DNA from: Paracoccus yibinensis
GTDB taxonomy: Bacteria; Pseudomonadota; Alphaproteobacteria; Rhodobacterales; Rhodobacteraceae
NCBI RefSeq assembly: GCF_030846195.1
Contig: NZ_JAVCWH010000016.1
Span: 1 to 50,572, forward strand
DNA: 50,572 nt
Direction of reading: 5' to 3'
Under the pieces are notes generated by a model, which worked only from the letters and a program-made list of their open reading frames with translations, made no database searches and was not told the DNA's origin. The translations under genes and the position numbers were made by a program. This document shows, piece after piece, positions 27,608-35,656 of the stretch (position 1 is its first letter; each line of letters opens with the position of its first letter).

Positions 27608-29332
27608 ATGAAAGACGCAGCACATCGTTCGAACCGGAGCGGCGCCCATCTTCTGGCAGGAGCGCTGGAGCGCCATGGCGTGACGCAGGTCTTCGGCCAG
27701 TCGATCCCCTCGGCCTTCTTCCTGGCCGCGCCCGACTATGGCATCCGCCAGGTCGGCTACCGAACCGAGAACGGCGGAGCGGCCATGGCCGATGCCTTTG
27801 CCCGTGTCTCGGGCCAGGTGGCGGTCGTCACCGCGCAGAATGGCCCAGCGGCAACGCTGCTGGTGCCGGGCCTGGCCGAAGCCCTGAAGGCCTCGATCCC
27901 GGTTGTCGCCATCGTCCAGGACGTCAGCCGCCTGCACACCGACAAGAACGCCTTTCAGGAACTTGACCATTTGGCCCTGTTCAGTGGCGTGGCCAAATGG
28001 GTGCGCCGGGTGACCGAGATCTCGCGGATCGAGGATTACGTCGATCTGGCCTTTGCCGCCGCCGCGACTGGGCGCGCGGGTCCGGCCGTGCTGCTGGTGC
28101 CCCTGGATATCCTGGACGAGCTGAGCGAAGGGGTGAACAGGACGCCACGCCAGGCGTCGCTGGGCCGCTATCCGCTGGATCCGGTCGCACCCGATCCCGC
28201 GCGCGTGGACCAAGCTGCAAACCTGCTGGCAGGGGCCGAACGGCCGCTGGTCATCGCCGGTGGCGGCGTCCACAGTGCGCGCGCCTATGCCGCGCTGGCG
28301 GAATTGCAGGACTTGGGCTTCCCGGTTGCGACCACAGTCATGGGCAAGGGTTCGGTTGATGAAACCCATCCGCTGACGCTGGGCATCGCGGGCTATTTCA
28401 TGGGTCCCGGCGCCCGCGCGGCCGAGCTTTCGCCCATGGTGCGCGAGGCCGACGTGGTCCTGCTGGTCGGCAACCGCACCAACCAGAATGGCACCGATAG
28501 CTGGAAGCTCTACCCGGAAGGAGCGCGCTTTATCCAGTTGGATATCGATGGCAACGAGGTCGGCCGCAACTATGAGGCGTTGCGCCTTGTGGGCGACGCG
28601 CGTCTTGGGCTTGAGGCACTGGTGGCCGCGTTGAAGGGCACCGACCTGTCGGCGCGGGCCGCTGCCCGTCCGGGCGTCGAGGCACAGATCGCCGAAGGTC
28701 TGGCCAAGGGAGCAGCCGTGCGTGACGAACGCCGCGCATCGGATGCAAGCCCCCTGCGCCCCGAGCGCGTCGTGGCCGAGATCGACAGGCTGATCCCGTC
28801 CGAAGCGATTGTGGTGGCGGATGCGTCCTATTCCTCGATCTGGGTGGCCGACGGTATCACCATCCGCAAGGCGGGTCAGCGCGTGCTGACGCCGCGCGGC
28901 TTGGCGGGTCTTGGCTGGGGCCTACCCTATGCCCTTGGCGCCAAGGCCGCTCAGCCCGACGCGCCGGTCGTTTGCCTGACCGGCGACGGGGGCTTTGCCC
29001 ATGTCTGGGGTGAGATCGAGACCTCGAAGCGGATGAACCTACCGGTCGTGGTCGTGGTGCTGAACAACCAGATCCTCGGTTATCAGAAACATGCCGAGCT
29101 GACGCTGTTTGGCGCGCATACCGATGTGGTGCATTTCCAGCCTGTGGATCACGCGGCGATCGCCCGTGCCTGCGGCGTTGAGGGGATCCGCATCGACAAC
29201 CCGGCCGATCTTCCGGCCGCGCTTGAAACGGCGCTTTCGTCCAATGTCCTGACCGTCATCGACGTCGTGACCGACGAACGCGCCTATCCGCCTGTCACCA
29301 GCTTCACCGGCAAGCAGGCGCTGGACTACTGA
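27608..29332 (+). CDS. ThDP-dependent enzyme, acetolactate synthase-like
   Basis: The 574-residue protein has three ThDP-enzyme domains. The catalytic glutamate is Glu54 (YRTENGGAAMADAF), the central domain is around 200-330, and the cofactor motif starts GDG at 459-461 and ends NN at 486-487. The family includes acetolactate synthase, benzoylformate decarboxylase, IolD and the ring-opening cyclohexane-1,2-dione hydrolase. No regulatory subunit (IlvH) is nearby and the context is catabolic, so branched-chain biosynthesis is unlikely. It would decarboxylate, or cleave a C-C bond in, a 2-oxo or 1,2-dioxo intermediate. It starts four bases after the previous stop. Confidence 0.8.
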   Translation: MKDAAHRSNRSGAHLLAGALERHGVTQVFGQSIPSAFFLAAPDYGIRQVGYRTENGGAAMADAFARVSGQVAVVTAQNGPAATLLVPGLAEALKASIPVVAIVQDVSRLHTDKNAFQELDHLALFSGVAKWVRRVTEISRIEDYVDLAFAAAATGRAGPAVLLVPLDILDELSEGVNRTPRQASLGRYPLDPVAPDPARVDQAANLLAGAERPLVIAGGGVHSARAYAALAELQDLGFPVATTVMGKGSVDETHPLTLGIAGYFMGPGARAAELSPMVREADVVLLVGNRTNQNGTDSWKLYPEGARFIQLDIDGNEVGRNYEALRLVGDARLGLEALVAALKGTDLSARAAARPGVEAQIAEGLAKGAAVRDERRASDASPLRPERVVAEIDRLIPSEAIVVADASYSSIWVADGITIRKAGQRVLTPRGLAGLGWGLPYALGAKAAQPDAPVVCLTGDGGFAHVWGEIETSKRMNLPVVVVVLNNQILGYQKHAELTLFGAHTDVVHFQPVDHAAIARACGVEGIRIDNPADLPAALETALSSNVLTVIDVVTDERAYPPVTSFTGKQALDY

Positions 29333-29352
29333 ACCAAACCAGGGAGAGAGTA

Positions 29353-30552
29353 ATGAAACTGACGAAATTCCTGACAAGCGCGGCCGTGGGTCTTGCCCTT
29401 GCATCGCCCTCTTTCGCCGATGTCAAGTTCGGCTCGCTTTACCCGATCAGCGGCCCGCTGGCTCTGCTGGGCGAGGAAAGCGCCCGCGGCCTGGAACTGG
29501 CCGTGGACGAGATCAACGCCGCCGGCGGTATCCAGGGCGAGCAGGTCGTGCTTGAGCGCGGCGATGCGGTGGACAACAACCAGGCGACTGGCGAAGCGCG
29601 CCGCCTGATCTCGCTGGTGGGCGTGAAGGCGATCTTCGGCACCTATTCCTCGGCCCGCGTAATTGCGGCCTCGCAGGTCAGCGAACTGGCAGGGGTGCCC
29701 TATTTCGAACTGGGCGCGGTCGCCGACGAGGTGACGGGCCGTGGCCTGACCTACCTGTTCCGCACCAACCCCACGGCGGCCAACATGGGCAAGGACTCAA
29801 TCGAGATGCTGGCCAACGCCATCGCCCCGGGCCTTGGCAAGGATCCGAAGGATCTGAAGATCGGCATCATCTATGAAGATTCGTCCTACGGCACCTCGGT
29901 CGCCGGCCACCAGGATGCGCATGCCAAGGATGCCGGCCTAAACGTGGTGCTGAAGTCGGGCTATCCGGCAAACACCGTCGACATGTCCTCGCTGGTGCTG
30001 GAGCTGCGCGAGAAGGGCGTCGATGTGGTCCTGCAGACCTCGTACCAGAATGACTCGGTCCTGTTTCTCCAGCAGGCGAACGAGGCGGGCTACAAGCCGC
30101 TGGCGATCATCGGCGGCGGCGGCGGTTATTCAATGCAGCCGACGGCGGATGCGGTGGGCCATGACGTGATCGAGGGCGTCTATGACGTGGACTTCACCCA
30201 GTTCGAGGTGAACCAGGAGGCAACCCCGGGCCTGGACAAGTTTGTCGAGGCCTACAAGGCGAAATACGGGACCGAGCCGCGCTCGGGCCATTCGCTGAAC
30301 AACTATGTCGGCGCCAAGGCCGTGCTTGAGGCGCTGGACAAGAGCGAGGGTTTCGAACCCGACCAGATCGTCGCTGCCGTCAAGGCCATCGACGTGGCCG
30401 AGGGCACGACTGCCGCAGGCTATGGCATCAAGTTCGACGAAACCAACCAGAACGAACGGGCCAGCATGATGGGTATGCAGTGGCAGGACGGCAAGCTGGT
30501 CACGGTCTATCCCGAAGGCGCCGCGGTCGCGGAAATGCGCTTCGCCGAATGA
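29353..30552 (+). CDS. ABC transporter substrate-binding protein, branched-chain amino acid (LIV) type
   Basis: The 399-residue protein has a signal peptide (LTSAAVGLALASPSFA) and then the LivJ-like fold with VKFGSLYPISGPLALLGEES and GLELAVDEINAAGGIQGEQV. LIV-type binding proteins take amino acids, amides, urea or aromatic acids, so the ligand is not fixed by family. It is translated from a strong site (GGGAGAG) within the operon and delivers the substrate to the permeases encoded downstream. Confidence 0.9.
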   Translation: MKLTKFLTSAAVGLALASPSFADVKFGSLYPISGPLALLGEESARGLELAVDEINAAGGIQGEQVVLERGDAVDNNQATGEARRLISLVGVKAIFGTYSSARVIAASQVSELAGVPYFELGAVADEVTGRGLTYLFRTNPTAANMGKDSIEMLANAIAPGLGKDPKDLKIGIIYEDSSYGTSVAGHQDAHAKDAGLNVVLKSGYPANTVDMSSLVLELREKGVDVVLQTSYQNDSVLFLQQANEAGYKPLAIIGGGGGYSMQPTADAVGHDVIEGVYDVDFTQFEVNQEATPGLDKFVEAYKAKYGTEPRSGHSLNNYVGAKAVLEALDKSEGFEPDQIVAAVKAIDVAEGTTAAGYGIKFDETNQNERASMMGMQWQDGKLVTVYPEGAAVAEMRFAE

Positions 30553-30559
30553 TGATGCC

Positions 30560-30583
30560 GGGGCGGCCCCTTCCAGCCGCCCC
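30560..30583 (+). other. Hairpin between binding-protein and permease genes
   Basis: GGGGCGGC (30560-30567) and GCCGCCCC (30576-30583) form an 8-bp GC stem with an 8-base loop, 7 bases after the binding-protein stop. No T-run follows. Such stems commonly protect the upstream mRNA so that the binding protein is made in excess of the membrane parts. Confidence 0.5.
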
Positions 30584-30604
30584 CCTTTCCGGGGGAAGCC
30601 TGTA

Positions 30605-31489
30605 ATGACGACCTTTCTGCAAGTCCTTTTGAACGGCCTCATGCTTGGCGGGCTGTTCGCAATTGTCGCCATCGGCCTGACGCTGATCTTCGGCATTGTC
30701 AAAGTGGTGAACTTCGCCCACGGCGAATTCCTGATGGCGGGCATGTTCGTGACCTGGCTGATAACCACGCGGCTGGGGCTTCATCCCTATGCATCCGTCA
30801 TCATCGTCGTCCCGATGATGTTTCTTCTGGGCGCCCTGACCCAGAGGGTGCTGATCCAGCCCCTGATGTCGGCCGAGGACGATCACGTCCAGATCTTTGC
30901 GACCGTCGGTCTTTCGACCGCGATGATAAACCTTGCCCTGCTGATCTTCGGCGCGGATATCGCCAACACGCCGAACTTCGGCCTGCGCACTCCGATTGAG
31001 ATCGGCCCCGTGCGCGTCCTGTCCGGCCAGCTTTACATCTTCATTGCCGCCATCATCCTGGTCGCTGCACTGCAACTGTTCCTGAAGAACAGCCAGACCG
31101 GCCGCGCCATCCGCGCCGTGGCACAGCACCGCGTCGCAGCCGAACTGATGGGCGTCAACGTACCGCGCATCTATATCCTCAGCTTCGGCCTTGGGGCGGC
31201 CTGCGTGGGACTGGCCGCCGTGCTGATCGCGCCGCTTTACCCGACCTCGTCCAATATCGGGACGTATTTCGTGCTGACAGCCTTTGTGGTCGTGGTCCTG
31301 GGTGGTCTGGGATCGATCCCGGGGGCGTTCTTCGGCGCCCTGGTCATCGGCCTCGTGGATTCGCTTTCGGGCTTCTACATCGGCTCGGACCTGCGCGAGG
31401 CCGTGGTCTTTGGCATCTTCCTTCTCATCCTCATCCTGAAGCCTTCCGGTCTGTTCGGCAAGCGGATGACCCTTTCGCATCTGTCCTGA
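30605..31489 (+). CDS. livH: LIV-type ABC transporter permease (LivH-like)
   Basis: The 294-residue inner-membrane protein has about eight hydrophobic helices and LivH hallmarks: NGLMLGGLFAIVAIGLTLIF near the start, VVNFAHGEFLMAGMF and GGLGSIPGAFFGALVIGLVD near the end. It pairs with the permease half of the fusion protein at 31499. Confidence 0.9.
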   Translation: MTTFLQVLLNGLMLGGLFAIVAIGLTLIFGIVKVVNFAHGEFLMAGMFVTWLITTRLGLHPYASVIIVVPMMFLLGALTQRVLIQPLMSAEDDHVQIFATVGLSTAMINLALLIFGADIANTPNFGLRTPIEIGPVRVLSGQLYIFIAAIILVAALQLFLKNSQTGRAIRAVAQHRVAAELMGVNVPRIYILSFGLGAACVGLAAVLIAPLYPTSSNIGTYFVLTAFVVVVLGGLGSIPGAFFGALVIGLVDSLSGFYIGSDLREAVVFGIFLLILILKPSGLFGKRMTLSHLS

Positions 31490-31498
31490 GGAAACGAC

Positions 31499-33328
31499 AT
31501 GAGCATCAGCGACATCCACAGCCAGACCGGCATGAATACCCGCAGTATCGGCTGGCCGCAGGTCGCCTTCGGGGTGCTTCTGGCCTCGCTTCTTCTGATC
31601 CCGCTGGGCATCGACAACGCCTTCGTGTCGCATGTCTTCATCACCATCTGCCTGTTCGCCGCGCTGTCGACGGCCTGGAACATCGTCGGCGGCTTTGCCG
31701 GCCAGTTGTCGCTGGGCCATGCGGTGTTCTATGGCATCGGCGGCTATACCGGAGTGATCCTGTTCAACCTGGGCGTCACGCCCTGGATCGGCATGTTCGT
31801 CGGCGCGGCGGTTGCCGCCGTGGTCGGCATGGTGATTTCCTATCCCTGTTTCCGGCTGAAGGGTCCGTTCTATACGCTGGCCTCGATCGCCTTTCTTGAA
31901 GTAATCCGCGTCCTTTCGCTGCACTTCAAGGACATGACTGGCGGCGCCACGGGCATGATGATCGACCTGCGTCTGGGCTGGACCTGGATGGTCTTCCGCG
32001 AGCGCTGGCCGTCGCTGCTGATCGTGTTCGGCATGCTGCTGATCACGCTGGCCGTGGCCTGGGCAATCCGCCGGTCGCGCCTTGGCTTCTATCTGGTCGC
32101 GACGCGCGAACGCGAATCGGCGGCCCGCGCGGCGGGCGTGCGGACCGTGCGGGTCCGGCTGGTCGCAGTTGCGATTTCCTCGGCGCTTTGCGCGATGCTG
32201 GGCACGTTCCACGCGATGTATCTGACCTACATCGAGCCTGCCGCGATGTTCTCGCTGGCCTTCTCGATCCAGATCGCGATGTTTGCGCTGATCGGCGGCA
32301 TCGGCACGGTGGCGGGTCCGCTGCTGGGTGCGGCACTGCTGGTGCCGATCACCGAATGGGCGCGCGCCTCGCTGGGGGCGTCCGCACTTGGCCTTCACGG
32401 TTTTGTCTATGGCATCGTTTTGATCGCCTTTGTGCTGTTCATGCCGAACGGCATCATGGGCGCCATCAGGCGCTTTGCCCGCAACGGCGGAAAAGCCGCC
32501 GTTGAGCCGGGCCAGACCGAGACCGGCCCGATCGTCGCCCCTGCCAATGCCGTCGCAGCCCCCGACCCCGACCGTCCCGGCATCGGCCAGGACATCCTGA
32601 AGGTCGAGAACCTGAACAAGCGCTTTGGCGGACTCCATGTCACCCGAGACGTGAACTTCACTCTGCGCGAAGGCGAGGTGCTGGGCCTGATCGGCCCGAA
32701 CGGCGCGGGCAAGACGACGCTGTTCAACATGATCTCGGGTTTTATGACACCTGACGAAGGCAAGGTCAGCCTGCGCGGCGTCGATGGCCAGTTCCATCAG
32801 CCCACCAACCCCGCTGATTTCGCGGCCCTGGGCATGGGCCGGACCTTCCAGATCGTTCAGCCCTTCGCGGCCATGACGGTCGAGGAAAACATCATGGTCG
32901 GCGCCTTCTATCGCCACCACGACGAGAGGGACGCGCGGGAAGCCGCCCGCGAAACCGCGTGGCGCATGGGCCTTGGCCCGCTGCTGAACGCCGAGGCGCG
33001 CGGGCTCACCATCGGCGGCCTCAAGCGGCTCGAGGTGGCGCGAGTCATGGCGATGCAGCCGCGCGTGCTGCTGCTGGACGAGGTGATGGCCGGGATCAAT
33101 CAGACGGACGTGCGTCGCGCCATCGACCTGATGCTGTCGATCCGTGACACGGGCGTTTCGATCATCGCCATCGAACATGTCATGCAGGCGGTCATGTCGC
33201 TGTCGGACCGCGTCATCGTGCTGGCCTCGGGCGAAGTGATCGCCGAGGGCCGTCCGCAGGATGTCGTGCGCGATCCCCATGTTGTGGAAGCCTATCTTGG
33301 CAAGGAGTTTGCCCATGCTCACGCTTGA
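31499..33328 (+). CDS. LIV-type permease fused to ATP-binding protein (LivM-LivG)
   Basis: The 609-residue protein joins a LivM-like membrane domain (about 1-330) to a LivG-like ATPase (about 365-609) through a proline- and alanine-rich linker (331-362). The Walker A GPNGAGKTT is at 399-407, the signature is LTIGGLKRLE, and the Walker B is VLLLDEVMAG, where the usual proline after DE is valine. The switch histidine is in IIAIEHVM. The ribosome binding site is GAGGAAA. The fusion keeps channel and ATPase in fixed ratio; the second ATPase (LivF) is separate and overlaps its end by 14 bases. Confidence 0.9.
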   Translation: MSISDIHSQTGMNTRSIGWPQVAFGVLLASLLLIPLGIDNAFVSHVFITICLFAALSTAWNIVGGFAGQLSLGHAVFYGIGGYTGVILFNLGVTPWIGMFVGAAVAAVVGMVISYPCFRLKGPFYTLASIAFLEVIRVLSLHFKDMTGGATGMMIDLRLGWTWMVFRERWPSLLIVFGMLLITLAVAWAIRRSRLGFYLVATRERESAARAAGVRTVRVRLVAVAISSALCAMLGTFHAMYLTYIEPAAMFSLAFSIQIAMFALIGGIGTVAGPLLGAALLVPITEWARASLGASALGLHGFVYGIVLIAFVLFMPNGIMGAIRRFARNGGKAAVEPGQTETGPIVAPANAVAAPDPDRPGIGQDILKVENLNKRFGGLHVTRDVNFTLREGEVLGLIGPNGAGKTTLFNMISGFMTPDEGKVSLRGVDGQFHQPTNPADFAALGMGRTFQIVQPFAAMTVEENIMVGAFYRHHDERDAREAARETAWRMGLGPLLNAEARGLTIGGLKRLEVARVMAMQPRVLLLDEVMAGINQTDVRRAIDLMLSIRDTGVSIIAIEHVMQAVMSLSDRVIVLASGEVIAEGRPQDVVRDPHVVEAYLGKEFAHAHA

Positions 33329-34019
33329 GAACATCGATGCGGGCTATGGTCCGACCACGATCCTTCAGGACGTTAGCCTTGAGGTGAAAGAGGGTGAAAT
33401 CGTCACCATCGTCGGCGCCAACGGCGCCGGCAAGACGACCACGCTGCGCACCATCGTCGGTCAGATCAAGCCCCGTGCGGGTAAGATCTGTTTCCTTGGC
33501 GAAGACATCACCCGCCTTCCTGGGCATGAGGTCGTGGACCGGGGCATCATCCTGGTCCCCGAGGGACGACAGTTGTTCCCCGACATGACCGTGCGGGAAA
33601 ACCTACAGATGGGCACCTATCGCAAGGCCGCCCGCGAGCATCAGGAACAGCGACTAGAGGAGGTGCTGGCGCTGTTCCCGCGCGTCCGCGAACGCCTTGA
33701 CCAGAATGCGGCCTCGCTCTCGGGGGGCGAACAGCAAATGGTGGCAATCGCGCGCGGCATGATGGCCAAGCCCCGCATCCTGATGTTCGACGAGCCTTCG
33801 CTGGGACTGGCGCCCATCGTCGTGTCGCAGGTTTTCGACGTGGTGCGCCAGATCGCGGCCACCGGCACGACTGTGCTGCTCGTCGAACAGAACGTCTTCA
33901 CAACGTTGAAGGTCGCGAACCGGGGCTATGTGCTTGAAAACGGGCAGGTCGTTCTGGCCGACACCTCCGAGGCACTGCTGAAGAACGACCATGTCCGCCG
34001 CGCCTATCTAGGAATCTGA
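33315..34019 (+). CDS. livF: LIV-type ABC transporter ATP-binding protein (LivF-like)
   Basis: ATG 33315 (MLTLENIDAGYGPTTILQ) lies within the last codons of the fusion gene, so translation is coupled. The 234 residues contain Walker A GANGAGKTT, signature LSGGEQQMVAIARGM and Walker B ILMFDEPSLGLAP, all intact. It forms the heterodimeric motor with the ATPase half of the LivM-LivG fusion. Confidence 0.92.
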   Translation: MLTLENIDAGYGPTTILQDVSLEVKEGEIVTIVGANGAGKTTTLRTIVGQIKPRAGKICFLGEDITRLPGHEVVDRGIILVPEGRQLFPDMTVRENLQMGTYRKAAREHQEQRLEEVLALFPRVRERLDQNAASLSGGEQQMVAIARGMMAKPRILMFDEPSLGLAPIVVSQVFDVVRQIAATGTTVLLVEQNVFTTLKVANRGYVLENGQVVLADTSEALLKNDHVRRAYLGI

Positions 34020-34022
34020 TCT

Positions 34023-34820
34023 ATGGAACTGACCGAAATCACCCCCGAGACGATCCGCTTCCGCCCGTCGCATCAGGGCCGCAATGTCCTGGTCACCGGC
34101 GCTGCGCGCGGCATCGGGCGGGCCATTGCGCAGGCTTTTGTGGAGCGCGGCGCGACCGTTGGCATTTGCGACCTGAACCCCGATGACGTGGCCGCTGCCT
34201 GCGCGGCGCTGAACGCCCTTGGCCGTGGCCGCGCCGTGCCGATGGCCTGCGACGTGTCGGACTATGACGCGCTGCTCGCGGCGATTGCGGCCACAGGACT
34301 CGAGTTCGACACCGTCATCAACAATGCGGGCATCTCGCCCAAGCATGACGGCGTCGCGCACAAGGTCTGGCAGATGGCGCCCGAAGAATGGCGCCGCGTC
34401 GTCGATGTGAACCTAACCGGCAGCTTCAACACCATCCGCGCGCTGACGCCCGGCATGATTGCCGCGCGGCGGGGCTGGATCGTCAACACCTCTTCGGTGG
34501 CGGGCAAGACTTATTCGCCCATCGTTGCCTGCCATTATGCGGCGACGAAATCAGCAATTATCGGTTTCACCAAGCATCTGGCGGCGGAACTCGGCCCCTA
34601 TGCGATCCGGGTGAACGCCCTCGCGCCGGGCCGCATCGCGACCCCCATGGTTGCCGGAGTCGCGCCCGAGGTGAATGCCGAGCAGGTCAAGCTGACGCCC
34701 ATGGCCCGCCTTGGCGAGCCGGCAGAGGTGGCGGATGTCGCGCTATGGCTGACCTCGACCGAATCCAGCTTTGTGACCGGCCAGACCATCGACGTGGCTG
34801 GCGGTCTTTACATGACCTGA
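34023..34820 (+). CDS. Short-chain dehydrogenase/reductase (SDR)
   Basis: The 265-residue classical SDR has the cofactor motif TGAARGIG, the NNAGIS strand, and catalytic Tyr and Lys in YAATK with a preceding serine (NTSSVAG). It begins three bases after the livF stop. Its substrate is probably an alcohol or ketone in the pathway; the family does not tell which. Confidence 0.88.
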   Translation: MELTEITPETIRFRPSHQGRNVLVTGAARGIGRAIAQAFVERGATVGICDLNPDDVAAACAALNALGRGRAVPMACDVSDYDALLAAIAATGLEFDTVINNAGISPKHDGVAHKVWQMAPEEWRRVVDVNLTGSFNTIRALTPGMIAARRGWIVNTSSVAGKTYSPIVACHYAATKSAIIGFTKHLAAELGPYAIRVNALAPGRIATPMVAGVAPEVNAEQVKLTPMARLGEPAEVADVALWLTSTESSFVTGQTIDVAGGLYMT

Positions 34821-34828
34821 GGGCCGCC

Positions 34829-35632
34829 ATGATTACCGGACATACCAGGCTTTACGGCATCATCGCCAACCCCATTTCGCATGTGAAGACCCCGGAGGAG
34901 ATGAACAATGTCTTTGCCTCGGTCGGCCATGACGGGGTACTGGTGCCCTTCCATGTGCTGCCCCAGAACCTTTCGCAATTCATCAACATGCTGCGCGGTC
35001 TGGAGAACCTTGGCGGGCTGATCGTCACCGTTCCGCACAAGACCGATGTGCTGGCGCTGTGCGACGACACAGTCGGGGATGCCGCAGCCATCGGCGCGGT
35101 TAACGCGATCCGCCGCGATCCCGATGGGCGGCTGATCGGCGCGATGCTGGACGGCAAGGGCTTCGTCAGCGGACTCGAGGTGAACGGGATCGACGTGGCT
35201 GGCATGGATGTCTGTCTGCTGGGCGCGGGCGGGGCAGGGGCGGCGATCGCCTTCGCCCTGGCCGAGGCCGGGGTGGCGCACCTGACCATCGTCAACCGCT
35301 CGCAGGACAAGGCGCGCGATCTGGCGGAACGGGTGATGGCCAAATACCCTTCGATCCGCATTGCCCCCGGTGCGCCAGAGACCGCGCGCCGCGACCTGAT
35401 CGTCAACGCAACCTCGCTTGGCCTGCGCGCCGATGACGCGCTGCCCCTGTCGGACTTAGCCTTCCACCGCAACCAGATCGTCGCCGAGGCGATCATGGAG
35501 CCCGAGGTCACGCCCCTTTTGGCGGCCGCGCGTGCAGCGGGCGCGAGGATCCATTTCGGCCGCCCGATGCTGCGCCAGCAGATCCGCCTGATGGCCCGGC
35601 ACATGGGCGTGACGTCTGTCCCCGACGCGTAA
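34829..35632 (+). CDS. Shikimate dehydrogenase-like (AroE family) oxidoreductase with altered substrate site
   Basis: ATG 34829 gives 267 residues. The AroE fold is clear: VTVPHK with the catalytic Lys71, the Asp108 of the catalytic pair, the NADP motif LLGAGGAGAAIA, and IVNATSLGL. The shikimate-binding residues differ: the usual SxS is replaced by Val19 and Thr21 (HVKTP), the histidine of the following HN motif is Met25, and the NTD motif is MLD (106-108). It is therefore unlikely to be the biosynthetic enzyme; it probably oxidises or reduces another hydroxy acid or cyclic polyol. It is embedded in the catabolic operon. Confidence 0.82.
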   Translation: MITGHTRLYGIIANPISHVKTPEEMNNVFASVGHDGVLVPFHVLPQNLSQFINMLRGLENLGGLIVTVPHKTDVLALCDDTVGDAAAIGAVNAIRRDPDGRLIGAMLDGKGFVSGLEVNGIDVAGMDVCLLGAGGAGAAIAFALAEAGVAHLTIVNRSQDKARDLAERVMAKYPSIRIAPGAPETARRDLIVNATSLGLRADDALPLSDLAFHRNQIVAEAIMEPEVTPLLAAARAAGARIHFGRPMLRQQIRLMARHMGVTSVPDA

Positions 35633-35656
35633 GAACAAGGCCACGGAGTCAAAAAG

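Noticed and set aside
27608..29332. Acetolactate synthase for branched-chain amino acid synthesis (ilvB)
   Set aside because: No ilvH or ilvC is nearby and the gene lies inside a catabolic operon with an importer.
30500..33334. A 944-residue open frame on the minus strand opposite the LIV genes
   Set aside because: It covers three unmistakable genes on the other strand and has an unnatural His/Asp/Gln/Arg-rich composition.
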